Shown here: positions 1 to 11,651 of the stretch, piece by piece | Numbering within the stretch: position 1 is the first letter of the stretch | How the letters are laid out: each line of letters begins with the position of its first letter | Origin: Tillandsia leiboldiana | Taxonomy: Eukaryota; Streptophyta; Magnoliopsida; Poales; Bromeliaceae | Length of the DNA: 64,000 bases | Direction: 5' to 3' | Assembly (NCBI GenBank): GCA_029204045.2 | Contig: CM055072.1 | Coordinates: forward strand, 3,507,014-3,571,013 | Translations under genes and position numbers: made by a program | Notes under the pieces: model-generated | Told to the model about the DNA's origin: nothing | Databases searched by the model: none | The model's input: only the letters and a program-made list of their open reading frames with translations

Positions 1-265
1 GATAATGAAAAGTGATGCTCTACTTATATAGAATGTAATTAATAATAATAATTAATTATGTGATAAAACCTGTAGTGCTAATGTCTGGAGAAGCAACAAT
101 TGGAGATGATGACTGCTCAATTATAGTTGAAGGAGAATCTTGGAATACATGTTCCCCTTCACTGATTGGTGGACTAGGTTCTGATCTTTGAGATTGTGAT
201 CTAAGCCATGGCTTTTGAGGTTGAATGGCCGCCGATGCTTTAGAAGTCTTACTTTCCCCCACCAT
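1..265 (-). CDS. TnpA-like CACTA protein, first exon (partial)
   Basis: The minus-strand frame starts at ATG 265 (MVGESKTSK...) and encodes a Ser/Pro-rich N-terminus before running towards the window edge. The same sequence occurs in the inverted copy at 11652-11914, where it is followed by exons of the plant Transposase_24 (Ptta/En/Spm) family. By that comparison this is the first exon of the second CACTA gene, which in En/Spm elements encodes a DNA-binding protein of the terminal repeats. It lies 196 bp downstream of the DUF4216 stop, on the same strand. The rest of the gene is outside the window. Identification rests on the other copy, since this exon alone carries no diagnostic domain. 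Confidence 0.6.
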
Positions 266-460
266 TGCCTGTCAATCATATTGCATAATCAATTATTCAC
301 ATAAACATGAAATATTAAGAAGTCAAAGCAAGCTTATCAAGTATTATCACTAAACACAAAAGACAAATTTGCAAGAATAAAAAATAAATAATAAATTAAT
401 ACCTGAGAACAAGATAGGTCAAGTTTCGTTCAAAAAATTGCTATCATCACTGTTACAGTT

Positions 461-1822
461 TTAGAGGTCCTCTTCGTGCGCAGTTACATTGATATTGACC
501 TCACTTACAATCTCATGTATATTATCTCTAGCCATCTCAAAATCATTTAATTCATCCTGATCGCTATCAAATCTATAGAAATTACCTATATTCTCATTCT
601 CTTGAATTGGTATTGCTGTAGAATTCTCTTGATTAGTAGCACTATTTTCTTCTATGCTAGGCTCATCATAAAGATTCCGAGGTTGTGTCTTGATAACAAC
701 TAACCATTTAGAATCCTTTATATCTTTGGCATAATATACTTGTTGAGCTTGTGAAGCCAATATATATGGATCAGTTGTATTAGTGGACAATTCACGATCA
801 GCATTAACTAAGAAAAAACTATTTTCGTCCTCCTTATATCCACGACCGCAGTTGTACACATCCCACCAATGACATTTAAATAAAGCAACCTTTTTTGATC
901 CTTGGTATTGCAGTTCAATGATATCTAAAATTTGCCCATAGTATTCCTTGTTGATTAGACCATCATCTCCCGACACAAATACCCCACAATTTTGTGTCTT
1001 CAAAAATTTCTCATGCTCTTTTGTGTGAAATCTGAAACCATTAATTAAATATCCAAAATATTTATTCACTCGCTTATCTGGACCTCGGGCTAGATATAAT
1101 AGATCTTGTGATACTGTTTTATCTTGGTTTTTGAACATCTCCGCTATTTTAGCTTGAAACCAAACTAAAAATTGTTCTTCGTGCCGCCGCTCTACATCAC
1201 TATTGTATTTTTTGCGAACCTCTTCAATATGTTCCCTACGCATTAAATTATCAAGTTTATATTAGAAAGTAAAAAAAGAAAATCATCCAAATTAGAACCA
1301 CTAATGAATTTAAATCCTTACCTAATATAAGGTAAAACTTCTTCACAATTTTTTAAAACAAACATAGTTGCCCGCTTCCAATCAGAAATAGATAGTTGCT
1401 CAATTTTGGGATTACTTAGAGGGGAACCACGTTGGGCAAAAATTGTCAAGCTGGAGTTGTTTTCTGTCAGATCACCCTCATAATTTCTCCCGACACGATT
1501 CAATCGTGTCTCAGTGTCATACAAGTATTTAGAACAAAGAGTGACACATTCTTGTGCAATTATTCCTTCTGCTATAGATCCTTCTGGACGAGCCTTATTA
1601 CGAACATATGATTTGAGCGTGCGCATGTACCTATTCAATATGGTTAAATTAATATCACATTCATATAAAAAAAAATATAAAACTTTTTTCAATATACCTT
1701 TCAAACGGGTACATCCATCTATATTGGACAGGGCCAGCAATTTTCGCCTCAGTTGCGAGATGAACTGATAGGTGAACCATGATATCAAAGAATGCAGGCG
1801 GAAATATTCGCTCAAGTTTGCA
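461..1822 (-). CDS. DUF4218 + DUF4216 C-terminal part of the CACTA transposase
   Basis: This is the downstream continuation of the TNP2 gene, in a shifted frame. From 1822 it reads CKLERIFPPAFFDIMVHLSV and VQYRWMYPFER (DUF4218). A 67-bp intron (1631-1697) follows, then YMRTLKSYVRNKARPEG to LPYIR, then an 86-bp intron (1236-1321), then EHIEEVRKKYNSD and the DUF4216 block (CGVFVSGDDG, YGQILDIIELQY, VALFKCHWWDV), ending at the stop at 461-463. Both introns have GT/AG borders and keep phase. DUF4218 and DUF4216 regularly accompany TNP2 in plant CACTA transposases, but their biochemical roles are not established. Only the one-base register change at the join to the upstream frame breaks the gene. 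Confidence 0.82.
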
Positions 1823-4022
1823 CAGTCAATGCAATTGAATTTTCAAGTCGCTCCAAATCACTCACTCTCAATGATTTGGAGCATAATTCTCTAAAATAGG
1901 CACTAAACTCGATTAAGGCATTAGAAACATCTTTCCTTAATAATCCGCGAATTGCTAATGGGAGGTGCCGATGCAATAAACAATGAATGTCATGACTCTT
2001 CAAGTTTTGAAGCTTACTTTCTTCTTTATTGACACATTTAGAAATGTTTGATGAAAATCCATCTGGAAGCTTCAAATCCATTAGAAATTGGCAAAATAAT
2101 TGCCTCTCATCTTTGGAAAATGTGTAATAAGCACTAGGCATTTTATATGTTTTGCTGCTAGCAACTGTTTCAATTTCATTTTGTATGGCCATCACCTTCC
2201 CCTCCATTGGTATCAAGTGAAGCTCCTTTCTTAAACCCATCGACATCAAATCCTTTCGTGCATTTAGAGTATCTTTGGACTTTCCATCTGTATTCATAAG
2301 TGTGCCAACTACATTATCACCAATATTTTTCTCAACGTGCATAACGTCCACGTTGTGTCGTAACAACAACGTATGCCAATACGGCAAGTTGAAGAAAATG
2401 CTATGTTTTCGCCAATTTAAATAATGCAGTTGTAGTTGAGAACGTTTTCTTTTTTTATTTACTTTCCCAAAAGTTATTTGCTTCATTTCACTCAATTGCT
2501 CTAGCACTTCATCACCGGTTAAAGGCTTAGGTGCAAGACGATTCTCCTTTGTTCCGTCAAATGATTTTTTGTCATTACGCCATTTATGATTAAGTGGCAA
2601 GAAACGACGATGACCCATATAACAAAACTTTTTCCCGTACTTCAATCTCATCGAAACTGTATCCTTGCTGCAACAAGGACATGCTAGACCTCCTTTCGTA
2701 CTCCAACCAGATAAATTGGCGTATGCTGGAAAATCATTTATAGTCCAAAGAATAGCAGCACGCATAGTAAAATTTTCTTTTTTGGACGCATCATATGTTC
2801 TAATCCCTTCTGCCCACAAATCATTCAACTCATCAATTAAAGGCTCCAAATATACATCAATATCATTACCGGGAGCTCTTGGGCCAGGAATAAGTAGTGA
2901 TATCATAAAATAATCACTTTTCATGCACAACCATGGAGGCAAATTGTATGGAACTAGAATAACAGGCCAAACACTGTGTGTGATGCTCATATTTCCGAAG
3001 GGGTTAAATCCATCACTTGCTAAGCCCAATCTTACATTACGTGGCTCTACGGCAAACTCAGGATAATTACAATCTAAATGCTTCCAAGCCGATGAATCAG
3101 CAGGATGCCGTAAAATTCCATCGTTTTGCCTTGCATTACTATGCCACCTCATATTACTGGCCATCTCTTTATTCATGTATAATCTTTGTAATCTCGATGT
3201 AATAGGAAAGTAACGCAAAACCTTCTGAGGAATTTGTTTTTGCTTTCTTAAGTTTACTTTTTCCTCTCTGTTACTCGAGATCCACCTAGACTCACCACAT
3301 ATAGGGCATGTTTGATTATTTGCAAATTTCTTCCAAAAAAGCACACAATCATTCTTGCAAGCATCAATCTTCACATAATCCAATCCTAAATCTTTAATTA
3401 TCTTTCTTGCCTCATAATAGGATTTTGGAATATTTGCACCATCTGGTAGTAAGTCGATCAAAAACTCTAATAACATTGTAACTGACTTATCAGTCCAACC
3501 ATTGAGACATTTGAGATTCAACAAATGTACTAAAAAGGATAATTTGGAATATCGTTTGCAACCCGGATATATATCTTGTTTACAATCTTCTAATAATCGA
3601 TAATAATTTTGAGCGTCAGGAATAGGTTCTTCAGGATTAGTACCCTCTCTATCATCTATTTCATCAATTGTGGACTTTCCTTCATGCACAAATAAGTCCT
3701 CAAGCATTGTTTCCATATTTTTGCATCTCTCATCTATAGGAGTATTGGCATCATCCGCATCACTTTCACCATCTGATTCATCTGATAATTCACCATGATG
3801 ATGCCATTTAGTGTAACTCAAAAGAATTCCATTACGAAATAAGTCATACTTTACTTCTGTTCGGCTTTTTAGTCTAACATTGCAACATTTTGCACATGGA
3901 CAACGAATTCTTTTCACATTTCCTAATCTTTTAAATGCCAAATCTAAAAATGTGTCAATCCCTTTTTCATATTCATTACATGCTCGATTCGTAAGTGTCA
4001 TCCAACTTCTATCAATTCTCAT
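1812..4022 (-). CDS. CACTA (En/Spm-like) TNP2 transposase
   Basis: An open frame of 736 codons from ATG 4022. Residues 1-80 match a Transpos_assoc domain (RCPCAKC, then YTKWHHHGE). An acidic linker follows, then a Zn-ribbon-like CPICGESRW near residue 240. The TNP2 core comes next, with GLASDGFNPFGNMS, SVWPVILVPYNLPPW, LIPGPRAPGNDIDVYL, CPCCSKDT and the DVMHVEKNIGDNV block. This family catalyses cut-and-paste transposition of CACTA elements in the nucleus. The frame stops at 1812, just inside what should be the DUF4218 region. The DUF4218 frame resumes at 1822, one base out of register, so the full transposase is interrupted. The copy after the gap has the same break. Otherwise the frame is intact, unlike the inverted copy. 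Confidence 0.9.
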   Translation of the reverse strand: MRIDRSWMTLTNRACNEYEKGIDTFLDLAFKRLGNVKRIRCPCAKCCNVRLKSRTEVKYDLFRNGILLSYTKWHHHGELSDESDGESDADDANTPIDERCKNMETMLEDLFVHEGKSTIDEIDDREGTNPEEPIPDAQNYYRLLEDCKQDIYPGCKRYSKLSFLVHLLNLKCLNGWTDKSVTMLLEFLIDLLPDGANIPKSYYEARKIIKDLGLDYVKIDACKNDCVLFWKKFANNQTCPICGESRWISSNREEKVNLRKQKQIPQKVLRYFPITSRLQRLYMNKEMASNMRWHSNARQNDGILRHPADSSAWKHLDCNYPEFAVEPRNVRLGLASDGFNPFGNMSITHSVWPVILVPYNLPPWLCMKSDYFMISLLIPGPRAPGNDIDVYLEPLIDELNDLWAEGIRTYDASKKENFTMRAAILWTINDFPAYANLSGWSTKGGLACPCCSKDTVSMRLKYGKKFCYMGHRRFLPLNHKWRNDKKSFDGTKENRLAPKPLTGDEVLEQLSEMKQITFGKVNKKRKRSQLQLHYLNWRKHSIFFNLPYWHTLLLRHNVDVMHVEKNIGDNVVGTLMNTDGKSKDTLNARKDLMSMGLRKELHLIPMEGKVMAIQNEIETVASSKTYKMPSAYYTFSKDERQLFCQFLMDLKLPDGFSSNISKCVNKEESKLQNLKSHDIHCLLHRHLPLAIRGLLRKDVSNALIEFSAYFRELCSKSLRVSDLERLENSIALTVQT

Positions 4023-5776
4023 CCTCCTATATTAAAATGAAGTAAAATATTAGAGCAAGTTAAAGCTGAAAATTAACATCAAGCTTTTGATATTGGTGCC
4101 ACCACCAGATTTTCAATATCAGAAATCTGACAAAATCATTTACTGTTAAATCAATTGTAACTGAGTAATGTATATAAAGAATACAAGATTAGAATTAAGC
4201 ACCTAGCAAAAGACTAACTAATGTAACTGCCAAGAACCTCAGAATATAGGCATTAATACAACATAGATGTGGAACAATATCAACTTTTCTTAACAAAAGA
4301 AGTACAATAATAAACGATATACAAATCAACAACTGAAGTACCATATGTGCATTGATCAAAGTTGACCAACAACTGAAGTTGACCAAAATATGTGCATTGA
4401 TCAAAGTTGTCCATACTCGTTAAATTTTGTGAAACAACCGTTATTCTCGAAAAGCTTAAGCTAGTAGAAAACGATAATCGTTATTTTCTAAAAGTTTAAG
4501 CTAGTAAATAACGGTATTTTTTTTATTTAAAAATGCCCTTTTTGGTTACTTAATATGAAATAACTGAGCTGTTGAGCTTGTGGTTTTGGTAGTCAGCAAA
4601 GACACTGATTTGACAAATATTTGTAATATTTTGGACCATAAATAGCGGAGTATAATAAGCCACATAGTACAACAAAAACAGTGTTTGCTTCACATAGTGC
4701 ATGAACAATTAATATGCTGTATCTTTCTACGCAATTATAAATTTGGCTCTTTATAAACTCAGGTGTCGTGTAACTTGTAAACTCAGGTGTCGTGAAATTC
4801 AAAATCAAAACTTGTGACTTAAATCCAACTTACTCTTCAAACTTGCAGCAAGACAAATCCAGCAATAAGTATGACAGCAAGACCTTTGCACAATCTGGTA
4901 AATCCCAGAAAAGTACTTCCCTGCAATGAAGAAATGGAAGGTTCAATTATCACAACCAAGATTTCAACAGAAATAACGCACTTTGCAGACATCGAGAGAT
5001 TGGTTTGAGGTTCACTAGTTCTTCTGTGACAGACAACATAATATTTTTGTTAATTCGATATCTTGAAAATGAAAAATTACTGACTCAAGAGCATACCACA
5101 CCACAAGAGCATCGACTTTGCTATAATTCTATCATCAATTGGGTTGTGCTGAGCTTGACCTTTTGTTTTCACTTTTCAATCTGTTGTCTGAACTCATGTT
5201 TAGCATCAATAAACACTTAAGCAGGGACATTACAAGCTATAATTCTTGCGCATACAACCCTTTATTGTTTCCTCCTCACCTTTTTGAAGCAACTTAGATC
5301 TGACACAAATAAACTCACCTAGTTCACTAGTTGTTTGTGACCCGACAATATCACAATAACAATGCATTAAAAAAAAAAGCACCAGCTTCATTTTTTTTCG
5401 CATGTATCTAGTAAATCACTCATTCACTACAAAATCTCATTCGCAACCCAATTTATCATCAAAAATACCAAATGAACATGAACATGTGTATCACAAGCAC
5501 AAAATTCTATTACTCGGAATTTGAAAATGAAGCTAAAACACAGTGACAGGACAATCATCACTTCCAATCCAAAGTGAAACTCTAATGCATCATCACGCAA
5601 CCAAACACACAGATCCGCATGCACGAAATTAGCAATCTCATGATCACATCAATGTTATTCTCTCACCAGTCACCACAATCAACCAAGTTAATAATCTACA
5701 GCCTCCGGCAACAGACCTCTGAATTAACAATTAGTAGGAAACGAGTTAATAATCTACAGCATCAATTAGCAATCTC
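4023..5776. other. non-coding upstream part of the left CACTA element
   Basis: No convincing gene lies here. The stretch is AT-rich and sits upstream of the minus-strand transposase start, so it probably belongs to the element's long 5' leader or introns. Small direct repeats occur: a GTTGACCAACAACTGAAG-type motif near 4320-4400, a short repeat with AAACTCAGGTGTCGTG at about 4757-4800, and GTTAATAATCTACAGC at about 5687 and 5744. A CACTACAAAA string at 5425 faces the wrong way to be the end of this element. Confidence 0.4.
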
Positions 5777-5875
5777 ATGAGCACAGAGTTTGTTGAGTAT
5801 GCTTGTGATATTGATGGCAGTGCATTCTCGTCTTCTCCTATGGATCAACTGGGAAAAAGCAGATGGAATTTGAAG
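5777..5875 (+). pseudogene. exon-like captured fragment (unidentified gene)
   Basis: A 33-codon plus-strand open stretch from ATG 5777 (MSTEFVEYACDIDGSAF...) ends in WNLK exactly at a consensus donor, AAG|GTGAGG. Its composition looks like genuine protein-coding sequence and unlike the surrounding AT-rich DNA. It lies antisense to the transposase gene inside the CACTA element, as expected for an acquired host exon. I do not recognise the parent gene. No matching second exon is evident downstream before the GC-rich repeat. Confidence 0.35.
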
Positions 5876-6218
5876 GTGAGGATTCACCTAATGTTCACTT
5901 TTAAAAACTTTGTACTGGGTTATGTTATGCAGCAATGTGCCATAAGTAAAACCTTACTAATGATAAGAAATGCTTGCCCGGTTTTTCATGCATCCAATTT
6001 TGTCATGTGTTTATCATAAGTTTTTTTGCATGCATATTGTGCTTCGAGTTTTAATTTAATATATTTTTGTCTTGTTTCGAGTTTTAATTAAGTTTTTTTG
6101 CAGCCGGCAAACTTCCTTAGACTCTATCGGATATGTTCTTCTAAGATTATCAGAAAAAAAAACACATAATATGAGCCAAACATGATGCATTAGCATAACT
6201 TCACTAAATCAGTATCCG

Positions 6219-6662
6219 GCGGGGCGTCGGAGGGGCGACGGCGGGTCAACGGGCGAGGAGCGACGGCGAAGGGGCGAGGGGCGACGGGCTATGGAGGGGA
6301 GGCGGAGGGTCGGAGGGGCGACGGAGGAGCGAGGGGCGACGGGCGGAGGGGCGATGGAGGGGCGGCGGAGGGTCGGAGGGGCGATGGAGGGGCGGCGGTG
6401 GGTCGGCGGGGGAGGGGCGAGGGGCGACGGAGGGGCGACGGGCTTGGGAAGGAGATGGAGGGGCGGCGGTGGGTCGGCGGGGTGAGGGGCGAGGGGGCGA
6501 CGGGCTTGGGGAAGTGAGATGGAGGGCGGCGGTGGGTCGGCGGGGTGAGGGGCGAGGGGCGACGGAGGGGCGACGGGCTTGGGGAAGGAGATGGAGGGGC
6601 GGCGGTGGGTCGGCGGGTTAGGGGCGAGGGGCGACGGAGGGGCGACGGGCTGGGGAAGGGAG

Positions 6663-6695
<33 letters not shown>
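6219..6695. repeat. GC-rich minisatellite with adjoining (GA)n tract
   Basis: This is an extremely GC-rich tract made of short GGGGCGACGG / GGCGGCGGTGGGTCGG modules. Within it a longer unit repeats: GACGGGCTT recurs at about 6438, 6499, 6572 and 6644, giving a period of about 61-73 bp. It passes into a (GA)n microsatellite (about 6660-6695), then a duplicated GGCGCGGGTT at about 6748-6770. It stands between the transposase gene and the TGGCGAC subterminal repeats. In maize Spm the equivalent position holds a GC-rich first-exon control region. Open frames here are by-products of composition and were not called as genes. Confidence 0.85.
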
Positions 6696-6698
<3 letters not shown>

Positions 6699-6861
6699 GG
6701 AGAGTGATGAGAGAGAAGGAGTGAGTGACTGAGAGAGAAGGCCTAGGGCGCGGGTTAGGGCGCGGGTTCGCATCACCAAAAAAAAATTAAAAAACAAAAA
6801 TCAAAAAGAAGGATTTTGGTTGGTGGAAAAATAGGAGGAAAAAATTAGGGAAAAATAAAAA

Positions 6862-7335
6862 CATAGTAGCGACAAAAATGTCGCCACCAATAATAATTAT
6901 GGTGGCGACAAATTATACTGTCGTCGCTATTACTTATTAATGGTTGCGACATATTGTCGCCACTACATCTTTTCTTTTTTCGACGCCACTACATCTTGTT
7001 CTTTTTCCGGGCGCACCAGCCAAATAATTAGTATTCGTGGCGATATATTTGTCGCACCTATATTTTTCTTTTTCCGGTAATTGCTACGCATCTTCAAAAA
7101 AAAAAAAAAAAATCAAAATTAAATAACATTGTGGCGACTAATCAGTCGCCACCAATAATAAGTATTGGAGGCGACCTAAATGTCGCCACAATAATTAGGA
7201 TTGGTGGCGACATGTTTACTGTCGCCGCTATACCTATTATTGGTGGCTACATATTCGTCGCCACTAATACTACTAGCATCTTAAAAAAAAAAATAAAAAA
7301 TTAAATAATATAGTGGCGACAACAAATATCGCCCC
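6862..7335. repeat. CACTA subterminal repeat array (TGGCGAC / GTCGCCA), left
   Basis: About nine diverged inverted pairs of TGGCGAC and GTCGCCA, separated by 4-12 bp, recur every 35-60 bp with AATAATAAGTATT-type spacers. Examples are near 6866, 6900, 6940, 7037, 7130, 7167, 7203, 7243 and 7312. Multiple short motifs in both orientations near the ends are the hallmark of CACTA elements, where the TnpA protein binds. The same motif forms the array at 20031-20340, so both ends probably belong to one family. No clean terminal inverted repeat follows on the right. Confidence 0.75.
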
Positions 7336-7404
7336 AATAATAAGTATTATTGACTCGGTCGATGTTTACGCTCAAATTTCTCGTATATTACAAGTGGCAG
7401 CATA

Positions 7405-7745
7405 CTGTAGTGAGTTTATTTTCCTTATGAATGAAGTGGTAGCATACGTCTTTTCTCAAAAAAAAAAAAGAAAAAAAAACTTTCGGCTAATAGCTGCTTT
7501 AGCCAATTCAAATGCACTTTAACAAATATCAGATCTAACGCGGACTTATACGCCATGCCAACTAAGAAATAGATCTGTAGCGAGTTTATTTTCCTATGAA
7601 TAAAGTGGCACCATACTGTCTTTTCTCAAAAAAGGAAAAAAAAAGAAAAAAAAAAAGGACTTCGGCTAATAGCATTGCTTTAGCCAATTCAAATGCACTT
7701 TTAACACATTATCGGATCAAATACGATTTATACACCAATGCCAAC
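7405..7745. repeat. tandem duplication, about 170 bp x 2
   Basis: The segment from about 7405 (GTAGTGAGTTTATTTTCC...) to about 7575 is repeated from about 7577 (GTAGCGAGTTTATTTTCC...) to about 7745. Both copies contain TTTTCTCAAAAAA, TTCGGCTAATAGC, TTTAGCCAATTCAAATGCAC and GCCAACTAAGAAA. The copies differ at many bases and by A-tract length, so the duplication is not recent. Confidence 0.75.
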
Positions 7746-8565
7746 TAAGAAACAACAAAACCTAGGTTTCGATAGAAAGTACGAATGTTTTCACGAGTCG
7801 AGAGGAAATGGTTCCAATTTTTAGCATATGTCAATCACACACCAAAAGAAATGATGATAAACTTGATGATAATGTCGAGCTAGCCTCGCCTTTCCAAAGG
7901 CTTTAAAAGGACCACATCATGCATGTAACACTTCAAAACAGATAACAAAAACATTCATTCCTTAATGCTCTATATAGACACAATAATAGATACCACTTAA
8001 ATATAAAACATATTGTGATTTCGCAACCTAATAAATCTCTCATGACAGAACAAAATTGAGAGCAATCCGAGATTTTCATAACAACACGGTGCCATCGCAT
8101 AAATGGACCAACTCACTCAAACTCACTCACTCATACAAGGAATAAAGAAACCATTAACATAGGTTGTAGATTAAGCAAGGACTACAGTTTCCACTGAAGC
8201 GGGACGGAATGACGGACCAACTGGCCAGCACCACACCCCAAATCTCAGGCAATGCTTAATGTGTGTGGATGCTCTCGAGCGCCACGTCAGCCCCTGGCAC
8301 TGTCGTTCGACTCCCAACCTGCATATGTTTCATCACATAATGAGTTAAATGATATGAAACAACTGCATATCTACATATAGGCCCAGTCAGAGAGGAGAGC
8401 AGCCATTCAAAGAGTGCTTATAAGAACGTAGACACTAGGAACGAATTATCCTAAATCAGGTTGGGCCGTTGTCAGCCTAGAGGAATGTAATTATAGCTGC
8501 AGAATACTAAAGATGAAAAAGGGACACGCAGCATGAAGAGAAGAGATAGCCAGAAGAGAGAAAGA
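7746..8565. other. no gene seen
   Basis: A mixed-composition stretch up to the assembly gap. No open frame with domain similarity and no terminal repeats were found. Confidence 0.5.
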
Positions 8566-8665
8566 NNNNNNNNNNNNNNNNNNNNNNNNNNNNNNNNNNN
8601 NNNNNNNNNNNNNNNNNNNNNNNNNNNNNNNNNNNNNNNNNNNNNNNNNNNNNNNNNNNNNNNNN
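8566..8665. other. assembly gap (100 N)
   Basis: Exactly 100 undetermined bases, the usual placeholder for a scaffold gap of unknown size. The inverted CACTA copy starts at the first base after the gap, so the gap truncates the transposase gene on the right. Confidence 0.99.
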
Positions 8666-11456
8666 AAAGTAAACTTAAGAAAGCAAAACAAATTCCTCAG
8701 AAGGTTTTGCGTTACTTTCCTATTACATCGAGATTACAAAGATTATACATGAATAAAGAGATGGCCAGTAATATGAGGTGGCATAGTGATGCAAGGCAAA
8801 CGATGGAATTTTACGGCATCCTGCTGATTCATCGGCTTGGAAGCATTTAGATTGTAATTATCCTGAGTTTGCCGTAGAGCCACGTAATGTAAGATTGGGC
8901 TTAGCAAGTGATGGATTTAACCCCTTCGGAAATATGAGCATCACACACAGTGTTTGGCCTGTTATTCTAGTTCCATACAATTTGCCTCCATGGTTGTGCA
9001 TGAAAAGTGATTATTTTATGATATCACTACTTATTCCTGGCCCAAGAGCTCCCGGTAATGATATTGATGTATATTTGGAGCCTTTAATTGATGAGTTGAA
9101 TGATTTGTGGGCAGAAGGGATTAGAACATATGATGCGTCCAAAAAAGAAAATTTTACTATGCGTGCTGCTCTTCTTTGGACTATAAATGATTTCCAGCAT
9201 ACGCCAATTTATCTGGTTGGAGTACGAAAGGAGGTCTAGCATGTCCTTGTTGCAGCAAGGATACAGTTTCGATGAGATTGAAGTACGGGAAAAAGTTTTG
9301 TTATATGGGTCATCGTCGTTTCTTGCCACTTAATCATAAATGGCGTAATGACAAAAAATCATTTGACGGAACAAAGGAGAATCGTCTTGCACCTAAGCCT
9401 TTAACCGGTGATGAAGTGCTAGAGCAATTGAGTGAAATGAAGCAAATAACTTTGGGAAAGTAAATAAAAAAAGAAAACGTTCTCAACTACAACTGCATTA
9501 TTTAAATTGGCGAAAACATAGCATTTTCTTCAACTTGCCGTATTGGCATACGTTGTTGTTACGACACAACGTGGACGTTATGCACGTTGAGAAAAATATT
9601 GGTGATAATGTAGTTGGCACACTTATGAATACAGATGGAAAGTCCAAAGATACTCTAAATGCACGAAAGGATTTGATGTCGATGGGTTTAAGAAAGGAGC
9701 TTCACTTGATACCAATGGAGGGGAAGGTGATGGCCATACAAATGAAATTGAAACAGTTGCTAGCAGCAAAACATATAAAATGCCTAGTGCTTATTACACA
9801 TTTTCCAAGATGAGAGGCAATTATTTTGCCAATTTCTAATGGATTTGAAGCTTCCAGATGATTTTCATCAAACATTTCTAAATGTGTCAATAAAGAAGAA
9901 AGTAAGCTTCAAAACTTGAAGAGTCATGACATTCATTGTTTATTGCATCGGCACCTCCCATTAGCAATTCGCGGATTATTAAGGAAAGATGTTTCTAATG
10001 CCTTAATCGAGTTTAGTGCCTATTTTAGAGAATTATGCTCCAAATCATTGAGAGTGAGTGATTTGGAGCGACTTGAAAATTCAATTGCATTGACTTTGCA
10101 AACTTGAGCGAATATTTCCGCCTGCATTCTTTGATATCATGGTTCACCTATCAGTTCATCTCGCAACTGAGGCGAAAATTGCTGGCCCTGTCCAATATAG
10201 ATGGATGTACCCGTTTGAAAGGTATATTGAAAAAAGTTTTATATTTTTTTTTTATATGAATGTGATTTATTAACCATATTGAATAGGTACATGCGCACGC
10301 TCAAATCATATGTTCGTAATAAGGCTCGTCCAGAAGGATCTATAGCAGAAGGAATAATTGCACAAGAATGTGTCACTCTTTTGTTCTAAATACTTGTATG
10401 ACACTGAGACACGATTGAATCGTGTCGGGAGAAATTATGAGGGTGATCTGACAGAAAACAACTCCAGCTTGACAATTTTGCCCAACGTGGTTCCCCTCTA
10501 AGTAATCCCAAAATTGAGCAACTATCTATTTCTGATTGGAAGCGGGCAACTATGTTTGTTTTAAAAAATTGTGAAGAAGTTTTACCTTATATTAGGTAAG
10601 GATTTAAATTCATTAGTGGTTCTAATTTGGATGATTTTCTTTTTTTACTTTCTAATATAAACTTGATAATTTAATGCGTAGGGAACATATTGAAGAGGTT
10701 CGCAAAAAATACAATAGTGATGTAGAGCGGCGGCACGAAGAACAATTTTTAGCTTGGTTTCAAGCTAAAATAGCGGAGATGTTCAAAAACCAAGATAAAA
10801 CAGTATCACAGATCTATTATAGCTCTAGCCCGAGGTCCAGATAAGCGAGTGAATAAATATTTTGGATATTTAATTAATGGTTTCAGATTTCACACAAAAG
10901 AGCATGAGAAATTTTTGAAGACACAAAATTGTGGGGTATTTGTGTCGGGAGATGATGGTCTAATCAACAAGGAATACTATGGGCAAATTTTAGATATCAT
11001 TGAACTGCAATACCAAGGATCAAAAAAGGTTGCTTTATTTAAATGTCATTGGTGGGATGTGTACAACTGCGGTCGTGGATATAAGGAGGACGAAAATAGT
11101 TTTTCTTAGTTAATGCTGATCGTGAATTGTCCACTAATACAACTGATCCATATATATTGGCTTCACAAGCTCAACAAGTATATTATGCCAAAGATATAAA
11201 GGATTCTAAATGGTTAGTTGTTATCAAGACACAACCTCGGAATCTTTATGATGAGCCTAGCATAGAAGAAAATAGTGCTACTAATCAAGAGAATTCTACA
11301 GCAATACCAATTCAAGAGAATGAGAATATAGGTAATTTCTATAGATTTGATAGCGATCAGGATGAATTAAATGATTTTGAGATGGCTAGAGATAATATAC
11401 ATGAGATTGTAAGTGAGGTCAATATCAATGTAACTGCGCACGAAGAGGACCTCTAA
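8666..11456 (+). pseudogene. inverted copy of the TNP2/DUF4218/DUF4216 transposase, frameshifted
   Basis: This is the plus-strand counterpart of 461-3260, beginning abruptly after the gap at the KLKKAKQIPQKVLRYF region. It holds the same TNP2 core (GLASDGFNPFGNMS, DVMHVEKNIGDNV), DUF4218 and DUF4216 (CGVFVSGDDG, FKCHWWDV). The frame is broken many times by single-base changes relative to the left copy. They lie mostly in homopolymers: an A lost near 8800, a T lost near 9191, a T lost near 9452, an A lost near 9740, an A lost near 9808, a G lost near 9860, a T gained near 10380, a T lost near 10480 and a T lost near 11100. The N-terminal third is missing behind the gap. The pattern resembles uncorrected long-read error as much as decay. 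Confidence 0.88.
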
Positions 11457-11651
11457 AACTGTAACAGTGATGATAGCAATTTTTTGAACGAAACTTGACC
11501 TATCTTGTTCTCAGGTATTAATTTATTATTTATTTTTTATTCTTGCAAATTTGTCTTTTGTGTTTAGTGATAATACTTGATAAGCTTGCTTTGACTTCTT
11601 AATATTTCATGTTTATGTGAATAATTGATTATGCAATATGATTGACAGGCA

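Noticed and set aside
5425..5434. CACTACAAAA as an element start
   Set aside because: It points the wrong way for the left element, lies inside its presumed leader, and has no partner end or subterminal repeats.
6291..6485. Gly/Arg-rich frame in the GC-rich minisatellite
   Set aside because: Compositional artefact of the tandem repeat, with no start context or homologue expected.
7405..7416. CACTA terminus reading CACTACAGTATGC on the minus strand, just outside the left subterminal array
   Set aside because: The surrounding text is part of a tandem repeat whose second copy has GTAGCG at the same place, and the sequence shares only CACTAC with the 20357 end.
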